6,985 bases of DNA. Source: Desulfuromonadales bacterium. Lineage in GTDB: Bacteria > Desulfobacterota > Desulfuromonadia > Desulfuromonadales > BM103. Both the position numbers and the translations under genes were made by a program. This document shows, one piece after another, positions 1-4,151 of the stretch. The first letter of the stretch is position 1; the number at the start of each line of letters is the position of its first letter. The notes beneath the pieces are model-generated. The model had not been told where the DNA came from. It saw nothing but the letters and a program-made list of their open reading frames with translations, and did not search any database. The stretch covers positions 1 to 6,985 of the forward strand of contig JAOUDB010000139.1 of the NCBI GenBank assembly GCA_029859485.1, written 5' to 3'.

Positions 1-95
1 GAAGCATGCTTGCAGCCGGAACCAATGTTCTTCTAAATGCAACCGTTTGTGTGGTTGCTGCTCTTGCCGGCATTTATCTGGCCCGGCAAATGTAG
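1..95 (+). CDS. crcB: CrcB/Fluc-type fluoride ion channel, C-terminal fragment
   Basis: Only the last 30 residues are inside the window, read from position 3 to the TAG stop at 93-95; the start lies upstream. The visible part (SMLAAGTNVLLNATVC, then a run of Ala/Val/Leu, ending YLARQM) is one hydrophobic helix with a short positive tail, as expected for the fourth and last membrane helix of CrcB/Fluc proteins. CrcB dimers are passive fluoride channels of the inner membrane that let toxic fluoride leave the cytoplasm. The identification rests mainly on this tail plus the next gene, since DUF190 genes commonly sit directly downstream of crcB. A fluoride riboswitch would be expected upstream, outside the window. 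Another small membrane protein cannot be fully excluded from 30 residues. Confidence 0.72.
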   Translation, partial: SMLAAGTNVLLNATVCVVAALAGIYLARQM

Positions 96-121
96 TCTAC
101 CTCTGTAAAAGCGAGGACAAC

Positions 122-454
122 ATGATGAAACAGGAAGATTTGGTCCTGATGAGAATCTTTGTCGGTGAGAGTGATCGTTTCGAGAAGAAACCTCTCTACG
201 AAGCATTGGTCGAGCTGTTTCATGCTGAAGGGGTGGCTGGAGCAACTGTCATCAAGGGGGCGATGGGCTTCGGCGGTAACAGCCAGGTGCATTCAGATCG
301 TCTGTTGCGTTTGAGCAGTGATCTCCCCGTGATAATCGAGGTGGTTGATGCTGAAAATAAGATTAACGAAGTGCTGCCATTGATAGAGGGCATGTTTCGG
401 GGAGGATTGATTACCCTAGAAAAAGCCCGCGTCATTCAATTCAAGGATAGCTGA
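122..454 (+). CDS. DUF190 family PII-like protein (COG1993), linked to CrcB
   Basis: A 110-residue protein (109 from the second Met) matching the usual length and signature of DUF190. The core reads LMRIFVGESDRFEKKPLYEA near the N-terminus, then GATVIKGAMGFGG, then LPVIIEVVDAENKI and a closing GLITLEKARVI. DUF190 proteins have a ferredoxin-like fold related to PII/GlnB signal proteins and are typically encoded beside crcB; their exact role is not established, and regulation of or assistance to fluoride export is an inference from context. Two adjacent in-frame ATGs occur at 122 and 125. GAGGA at 113-117 serves either (4 or 7 nt spacing), so the true start may be 125. The frame stays open upstream, but codons there overlap crcB and do not resemble the family. 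The gene lies 26 nt after crcB and 5 nt before the next gene, suggesting one operon. Confidence 0.9.
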   Translation: MMKQEDLVLMRIFVGESDRFEKKPLYEALVELFHAEGVAGATVIKGAMGFGGNSQVHSDRLLRLSSDLPVIIEVVDAENKINEVLPLIEGMFRGGLITLEKARVIQFKDS

Positions 455-459
455 TAAAT

Positions 460-918
460 ATGTTCAATCGAATTTTGACCCTGCTGCAAGGTGAAGGCGC
501 TGTCGCCGAAGAAAATCGTTTCGAGAGAGTACAGGTTGCGACTTGTGCTCTGTTGATGGAGGTCGCCCATAGCGACGGTCACTACCAGGCCGCTGAAGCG
601 AAAGTCGTTCATGATCTGTTGGCCAAGAAATTTGACCTTTCGGCAGCATCTGTTGCCGAGCTAATCGATTACTCACACGACCATCGTGAAGAGAGCCTCG
701 ATCTGTTCCAGTTTGCCCGTGAAATCAACGCCCATTTCAGCCGGGCAGAAAAGCTCGATGTGATGGAGGGTATATGGAGGGTGATTTACGCTGATGGCAC
801 CCTTGATAAATATGAAGATGCCCTGGCACGGCAGCTCGCCACCTTACTGCGTCTTGATCATAAGGACGTGATTGATCGTAAAATTCTGGTTTTGGACGAA
901 GTTAAGGGCAGGGGCTAG
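460..918 (+). CDS. TerB-like (COG4103-type) helical protein of unknown function
   Basis: A 152-residue soluble, mostly helical protein. It carries the two-part TerB pattern: a first acidic loop at residues 35-47 (EVAHSDGHYQAAE) and a second at 108-120 (VIYADGTLDKYED), each followed by a helix. In TerB-family proteins these Asp/Glu-rich loops bind metal ions. There is no signal peptide or membrane helix, so it is probably cytoplasmic. Short stand-alone proteins of this kind are widespread in Proteobacteria and mostly uncharacterised; the name tellurite resistance is inherited from the ter operon and should not be read as function. The gene starts 5 nt after the DUF190 stop; the nearest Shine-Dalgarno-like AAGGA (443-447) is about 12 nt away, so translation may depend on coupling. 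The last codons and the TAG stop lie inside a G-rich repeat (906-934). Confidence 0.78.
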   Translation: MFNRILTLLQGEGAVAEENRFERVQVATCALLMEVAHSDGHYQAAEAKVVHDLLAKKFDLSAASVAELIDYSHDHREESLDLFQFAREINAHFSRAEKLDVMEGIWRVIYADGTLDKYEDALARQLATLLRLDHKDVIDRKILVLDEVKGRG

Positions 919-934
919 AGGCTGGGGTCTAGGG
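906..934 (+). repeat. G-run cluster, left half of an inverted G-rich pair; possible G-quadruplex
   Basis: Four G runs occur in a row on the plus strand: 906-908, 911-914, 924-927 and 932-934, with loops of 2, 9 and 4 bases. The segment shares the interrupted pattern GGGG..CT..GGCTGGGG with the reverse complement of 1021-1044. It covers the stop codon (916-918) of the TerB-like gene. Repeats built from GGGGCTAG-like units are familiar between genes in this group of bacteria. Folding into a quadruplex is possible but unproven. Confidence 0.5.
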
Positions 935-1005
935 AATGGCAGGTTCGGAGTTATTTCAGTTACTAGTATTGTTCCAGGCTCAGAAGCCTAGCGGTTTACA
1001 CGATT

Positions 1006-1650
1006 ATGAAAAATACCAGTCCCCAGCCCCCAGTCCCCAAACCCAGAGGTCCATCCCTAACCCGCATCGTCATCTGGAGTCAGCAACTCCTCTGCGAAGT
1101 CCTTGAACATGGCGACCTGGCTGTTGATCTGACCGCTGGTACGGGCCAGGACACCCATGTTCTGGCCGAAGCCGTGGGTACGGAAGGGCAGGTTGTTGCC
1201 TTTGATCTGCAAGCCGAGGCCCTTGAACAGACGACGCAGCGGTTACAAAAGCATGACTTTATCGTCAAAAGTGTGCCCGATGATGCTGAGATCCCGCGAG
1301 CCTTCGGTGTTTACCTGGTTCATGCCTGCCACAGTTCTCTTAACAAAATCATCACCCATCCCGTCAAAGCCATTATTGCCAACCTGGGTTATCTGCCCGG
1401 TGGAGATAAATCTCTGGTCACCCAACCCGACTCAACTTTAGCCGCAATCCGTCAATCTCTCGAACTGCTGGTTCCTGGAGGTCGCCTCGCGGTCACGGTT
1501 TATCCGGCGCATCCGGGGGGTGAGGAAGAGGGGAGTGCCGTTAACGATTTCTTCTGCAGCCTGTCTCGCGAGGATTGGTTGGTTCTCTCTCTTCGCGCGG
1601 CCAATCGTGAAGAGGCTCCCTATCTGCTCGTTGCCGAACGACTGACCTGA
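1006..1650 (+). CDS. mnmM: MnmM/YtqB-like class I SAM-dependent tRNA methyltransferase
   Basis: A 214-residue Rossmann methyltransferase of the 'rRNA methylase' family (Pfam PF06962). Seen in the sequence: SAM-binding motif I at residues 41-50 (DLTAGTGQDT), the acidic motif II residue D67 at the end of strand 2 (VVAFDLQ), the family signature ANLGYLPGGDK at 125-135, VPGGRLAVTVYPAHPGG at 156-172 with the acidic EEE at 173-175, and a final ...PYLLVAERL. The NLGYLPGGDK and GG.EE blocks are typical of YtqB, now known as MnmM, which methylates nm5s2U34 to mnm5s2U34 in the tRNA wobble position; substrate is inferred from family. The start is uncertain: residues 1-19 are Pro/Ser-rich, encoded by a C-run repeat, and no Shine-Dalgarno precedes the ATG. 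No other ATG, GTG or TTG lies in frame before the conserved region, so this start is kept. Confidence 0.85.
   Translation: MKNTSPQPPVPKPRGPSLTRIVIWSQQLLCEVLEHGDLAVDLTAGTGQDTHVLAEAVGTEGQVVAFDLQAEALEQTTQRLQKHDFIVKSVPDDAEIPRAFGVYLVHACHSSLNKIITHPVKAIIANLGYLPGGDKSLVTQPDSTLAAIRQSLELLVPGGRLAVTVYPAHPGGEEEGSAVNDFFCSLSREDWLVLSLRAANREEAPYLLVAERLT
1021..1044 (-). repeat. C-run cluster (G-quadruplex motif on minus strand), right half of the inverted G-rich pair
   Basis: On the plus strand C runs lie at 1021-1024, 1027-1031, 1035-1038 and 1042-1044. On the minus strand this reads as four G runs with loops of 3, 3 and 2 bases, which meets the usual short-loop quadruplex pattern (four runs of at least three G, loops of 1-7). 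It is inverted relative to the G-run cluster at 906-934 and separated from it by 86 bases. It lies in codons 6-13 of the mnmM reading frame and encodes the Pro-rich stretch there. Confidence 0.6.
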
Positions 1651-1890
1651 AAAGCACGCTCATACTCCAAATTGTTTTCTTTTCTCACTCGAGTCACAGA
1701 GGACAGTAGATAGAGAAAAGCACAGAGCTTTTGGTTCTCTCTGCGCCTCTTGTGGTGAAAGATTTTTTTGACAGGTTTAACCTTGATTATTTACTGGGTC
1801 TCCACAGTAAGCTTTGGGAACTTTCATTCGATACAGCCCATCAATTCAGGTTCAGAGTTCCCCTTCTTGCTGCATGAAATGCCCAAGCCG
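1651..1890. other. Non-coding spacer between mnmM and arsR (tail to tail)
   Basis: 240 bases without a credible reading frame, between the 3' ends of the plus-strand mnmM and the minus-strand arsR genes. It holds the REP-like palindrome described separately and a T7 run. It also holds a loose inverted repeat, GGGAACT at 1816-1822 with AGTTCCC at 1856-1862 (33-base spacer), which could form a stem in transcripts from either strand but has no T tract. No RNA gene was recognised. Confidence 0.6.
1693..1769 (+). repeat. REP-like imperfect palindrome with downstream T run; possible terminator of mnmM
   Basis: The left arm starting TCACAGAGGACAG (1694-1706) and continuing AGAGAAAAGCACAGAG is mirrored by TTCTCTCTGCGCCTCTTGTGGTGA (1735-1758, split here by arm: TTCTCTCTGCG and CCTCTTGTGGTGA). 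Pairing is imperfect with small bulges. A T7 run at 1763-1769 follows, so the hairpin could end plus-strand transcription from mnmM. Elements of the type 'cacagaggacacagag ... ctctgtgcctctgtggtg' are seen scattered between genes in many deltaproteobacterial and other genomes; that statement is from general familiarity, not a search. Confidence 0.5.
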
Positions 1891-2193
1891 CTATGCGCAG
1901 GCAAAACCCTCCATGAGTGACTCAACTATTTTACGGGCTTCCGTAGAGGTTACCTGGTAGAAGACTTCAACGCCATCACGCTTGCCTACAATGATGCCCT
2001 TGTTTTTGAGCAAGGCAAGATGTTGCGATACTGTTGCCTGTGGTAACTCCAGGCACTCCCAGATTTTTTTGACATTGCAGGACTGCGACATAAGGCCAGC
2101 AACGATCTTCAGTCTCACCGGGTGACCGAGGACTTTCAGAATTTCTGCTTCGCGATCGAAACAGATGGATTTGTCAAATTCTACTTCTGCCAT
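1891..2193 (-). CDS. ArsR/SmtB-family winged-helix transcriptional repressor
   Basis: A 100-residue protein of normal family length. The winged-helix core is clear: EILKVLGHPVRLKIVAGL (17-34), a second helix VKKIWECLEL (41-50), the recognition helix in PQATVSQHLALLKNKGI (51-67), and the wing VGKRDGVEVFYQV (69-81). Such dimeric repressors leave their operator when a metal ion or thiol oxidant is bound. Cysteines are at 11, 39, 47 and 99. The arsenic-sensor CVC motif in the second helix is absent, and there is no SmtB-type His-rich site in the last helix. C39 (start of that helix) and C99 (C-terminus) are placed roughly like the thiol pair of sulfide/persulfide sensors of the BigR/SqrR kind; this is inference. 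Start supported by AAAGGGA (2201-2207, minus strand) 7 nt upstream of the ATG. It is divergent from the antiporter operon. Confidence 0.92.
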   Translation of the reverse strand: MAEVEFDKSICFDREAEILKVLGHPVRLKIVAGLMSQSCNVKKIWECLELPQATVSQHLALLKNKGIIVGKRDGVEVFYQVTSTEARKIVESLMEGFACA

Positions 2194-2215
2194 AGCTTAA
2201 TCCCTTTATTGTTAA

Positions 2216-2249
2216 ATTGAATATATAGATATTAATCCTCGGAGATTAA
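2216..2249 (-). promoter_or_regulatory. Probable ArsR autoregulatory operator (two overlapping palindromes)
   Basis: Two palindromes share 2232-2236. The right-hand one, 2232-2249 (TTAATCCTCGGAGATTAA), pairs at seven of nine positions. The left-hand one is AATAT-N4-ATATT at 2220-2233, extended by ATT and AAT flanks to about 2216-2236. AT-rich imperfect 12-2-12-like palindromes close to their own promoter are typical ArsR/SmtB targets. Binding is inferred from position and symmetry; which of the two is used cannot be told. Confidence 0.55.
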
Positions 2250-2258
2250 GAAAGTCAA
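2229..2258 (-). promoter_or_regulatory. Candidate sigma-70 promoter of arsR
   Basis: On the minus strand TTGACT (2258-2253) matches the -35 consensus at five of six bases. After 18 bases comes TAATAT (2234-2229), a four-of-six -10 match. The -10 box lies in the overlap of the two palindromes, so a repressor bound there would exclude RNA polymerase. The distance to the arsR ATG leaves a short leader of roughly 30 bases. Confidence 0.45.
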
Positions 2259-2385
2259 GATTTTCGTAGTCGAAGCGTCTTATCCTCGACACCGGAGGAT
2301 GCAGGCATTAAACTGATAATCTCGATCGTTCTGAACTTTAGCCTTCGCTGATTGTGGCGACAGACAATAGAAAAAGGTTTCTTGA

Positions 2386-3339
2386 ATGTTATTTGGAAGC
2401 ATACTCGTGTTGGCCGGACTATTACTTCTCTACTACGGGGCCGAGTACCTGGTTACGGGCAGCTCTCATCTGGCCCTTTCCTTCGGTGTCAGGCCCCTGA
2501 TCGTTGGACTTACGGTGGTCGCTTTTGCGACCAGTATGCCGGAGTTGATGGTCTCTCTCTTTGCTGCCTACCGAGGCTCTTCGTCTATGGCGGCCGGCAA
2601 TATTATCGGTTCCAATATAGCCAATATCGGTTTGATCCTGGGCGTCGCGGCCTTGATCACACCAGTGCTTGTTGCCCGTTCCACACTGGTTCGTGAAGTT
2701 CCGATCATGCTCGCTGCTTCCCTGGGACTTTACCTGGTCGCCCTGGATGGCGAACTTGCCTTTGGTAATGGTCTTGTCCTTTTCTTCTGTCTGTTAATTT
2801 TTCTTGTTTATTGTCTGGTGAATGCACGTCAGCCCTCTTTACCCCAGGATGGAGACGTCGAGAAAGCCATTTCTGAAGCCTCTGGACAGCGGGGACGGAA
2901 TGTTGTGCTGGTCCTGATCGGAATGGCCGGATTGGGCCTTGGCGCCGAGTTGATGGTGCGGGGTGCGGTTATGGTCGCTACTCTTCTGGGTGTGTCGGAG
3001 TTGGTGATAGGGCTTTCTATTGTTGCCCTGGGAACCAGTCTTCCAGAACTTGCAGCGTCGGTGATGAGCGCATGGAAGGGTGAGATGGATATCAGTGTCG
3101 GTAATGTGATCGGCAGCAATATTTTCAATGTCCTCTTTGTCCTGGGGATCTGCCCGATGATCCAAACGATTACCATTGAACCCAGGGTTATCAATATTGA
3201 TTTCCCGGTCATGTTGGCTTTTTGTGGTTTGTTGATCGGTCTCTTGACCATGATGCCGCCCCGGCTTGTTCTGGACCGTAAGCGTGGCGCAATTTTGCTG
3301 GGGGCTTATCTCTTCTTTGTGGGCAGTCTTTTCCTATGA
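2386..3339 (+). CDS. YrbG/NCX-type sodium/calcium antiporter (CaCA superfamily)
   Basis: A 317-residue inner-membrane protein with about ten hydrophobic segments in two inverted halves, the normal length for bacterial YrbG-like exchangers. The two alpha repeats are plain: alpha-1 at residues 41-53 (GLTVVAFATSMPE) with GNIIGSNIAN at 71-80, and alpha-2 at 209-221 (GLSIVALGTSLPE) with GNVIGSNIFN at 239-248. Predicted ion ligands are T49, S50, E53, S76, N80 and T217, S218, E221, S244. A polar linker (about 148-172) joins the halves. The family exchanges Na+ (or H+) for Ca2+; direction and ion are inferred. A48 replaces the usual Gly of the first G-T-S-x-P-E motif, and N248 stands where the archaeal NCX_Mj has Asp. 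Start: AAAGG at 2373-2377, 8 nt before the ATG. Its stop overlaps the next gene (ATGA), and it is the first gene of a three-gene operon. Confidence 0.92.
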   Translation: MLFGSILVLAGLLLLYYGAEYLVTGSSHLALSFGVRPLIVGLTVVAFATSMPELMVSLFAAYRGSSSMAAGNIIGSNIANIGLILGVAALITPVLVARSTLVREVPIMLAASLGLYLVALDGELAFGNGLVLFFCLLIFLVYCLVNARQPSLPQDGDVEKAISEASGQRGRNVVLVLIGMAGLGLGAELMVRGAVMVATLLGVSELVIGLSIVALGTSLPELAASVMSAWKGEMDISVGNVIGSNIFNVLFVLGICPMIQTITIEPRVINIDFPVMLAFCGLLIGLLTMMPPRLVLDRKRGAILLGAYLFFVGSLFL

Positions 3340-4151
3340 TTTGCAGGGTTGTTTCGCTGGGAGTGTTTGCTTTGACGCTCTTTTCTTTTGTGCCATTCTG
3401 TAGCGAGGCTCAAGAGGTTGGGGCAGAAAAAGAAATTCAGCAAATGGTGGGAGAGAACTACCTCTACTCCATTGATTTTCTATTCTTTAAAAGGTTGGCA
3501 GAAGGGGAACTACGTCTTTCTGAGACCGATCAACCTAATATTTATCGAGCAGAATTGATCGGGCGAACCCTGGGGGTCGCCTCATGGCTGTCCGGAGATC
3601 GCACCCAGACTTACACGTCGGTGATGAAACTAACCCCGGATGGTTCTCTGCGTAGTATCGAACACACGTCCAGAATCGTAAAGCGCAAGTGGGGTAAGTG
3701 GAGAGATCGCGGTCGTCATCATCGCTATGACTATACTCAGGGCATCGTCTTCGAGGAAAAATCTAAGGAAGGTGTCGTTAGCTCAAGGAAAGAACGTAAG
3801 ATTCCTGAGGGTCGACAGCCCGTGGATATGTTGACGGCATTTTACAATTTAAGGGCCGGAGTTTACGGCCGTTTGGCCCATGGTTCCCAATTCCTGATCC
3901 CCACCTATTCCGGTAAGGGTTTCTCAGATATTACTGTAACCGTCTTGACTGTTGCACAACAGGCGAAACAAGATTTCTTCCCCACGCATGGATTGCTGCT
4001 GTCGGTGACATTGGACCCGGAGGTCTTTGATACCGACAGCGGTAACCTGTATTTCTGGTTGAGTGATGCAGGATTTCCGGAACGCGGTATCGTTGAAGAT
4101 ATCATAGGTATGGGAGACGTTAGAGGGACTCTGGTTAAGGAGGAGTTATGA
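3336..4151 (+). CDS. Exported DUF3108 domain protein
   Basis: 271 residues beginning with a typical Sec signal peptide: a short positive start (MICR), a hydrophobic core at about 5-20, and a likely cleavage after the Ala in CSEAQ (about residue 25). C22 is followed by SEA and is not in a good lipobox, so a soluble periplasmic form is more likely than a lipoprotein. The mature part is beta-rich with the DUF3108 features: an early YSIDFLFFKRLAEGELRL, then Y/T-rich alternating strands (TYTSVMKLTPDGSLRSIEHTS), a basic central stretch KRKWGKWRDRGRHHRYDY (117-133), PVDMLTAFYNLR (162-173), and late strands around 216-245. DUF3108 proteins have no established reaction. The gene is tied to both neighbours by 4-bp ATGA overlaps, and no strong ribosome site precedes it, so it is probably translated by coupling to the antiporter gene. 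A role in the envelope related to ion balance would be speculation. Confidence 0.78.
   Translation: MICRVVSLGVFALTLFSFVPFCSEAQEVGAEKEIQQMVGENYLYSIDFLFFKRLAEGELRLSETDQPNIYRAELIGRTLGVASWLSGDRTQTYTSVMKLTPDGSLRSIEHTSRIVKRKWGKWRDRGRHHRYDYTQGIVFEEKSKEGVVSSRKERKIPEGRQPVDMLTAFYNLRAGVYGRLAHGSQFLIPTYSGKGFSDITVTVLTVAQQAKQDFFPTHGLLLSVTLDPEVFDTDSGNLYFWLSDAGFPERGIVEDIIGMGDVRGTLVKEEL
4137..4145 (+). promoter_or_regulatory. Strong ribosome binding site for the pyrophosphatase gene
   Basis: AAGGAGGAG inside the last codons of the DUF3108 gene lies 2-4 nt before the ATG at 4148. It contains a full AAGGAGG core, much stronger than the sites of the other genes here, and supports the 4148 start over the Met codon at 4157. 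It suggests that the pyrophosphatase is translated at a higher rate than its operon partners. Confidence 0.7.

Larger units (their letters stand above)
2194..2385. promoter_or_regulatory. Divergent control region between arsR and the antiporter operon
   Basis: 192 bases between two divergent starts. It is rich in symmetry: AATAT-N4-ATATT (2220-2233), an 18-bp near-palindrome (2232-2249), ATCCTC-N7-GAGGAT (2282-2300) and ATTGT-N8-ACAAT (2351-2368). The first two overlap the arsR promoter. No convincing -35/-10 pair was found for the plus-strand operon; GATAAT at 2315-2320 could be a -10 without a good -35 match. Confidence 0.5.

Noticed and set aside
47..121. Extension of the DUF190 frame upstream to an ATG at 47 (Cys-rich leader).
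   Set aside because: It overlaps the crcB end, does not resemble DUF190 proteins, and a ribosome site at 113-117 supports the start at 122 or 125.
460..918. Tellurite resistance function of the TerB-like protein.
   Set aside because: No other ter genes are present; the stand-alone COG4103 type is not shown to act on tellurite.
976..989. Small hairpin AGGCT-CAGA-AGCCT before mnmM as a terminator.
   Set aside because: Only five pairs and no T tract on either side.
1891..2193. Arsenic resistance locus suggested by the ArsR protein.
   Set aside because: No arsB, arsC, arsM or Acr3 nearby, and the CVC arsenic-binding motif is missing.
2352..2696. 114-codon plus-strand frame overlapping the antiporter start.
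   Set aside because: Translation is Arg/Gly/Cys-rich without domain likeness; the overlapping frame holds the real alpha-repeat protein with a good ribosome site.
2829..3251. Long open frame on the minus strand (140 codons) inside the antiporter gene.
   Set aside because: It is antisense to a clearly conserved membrane protein, its translation has no recognisable domain, and it is a codon-bias shadow.
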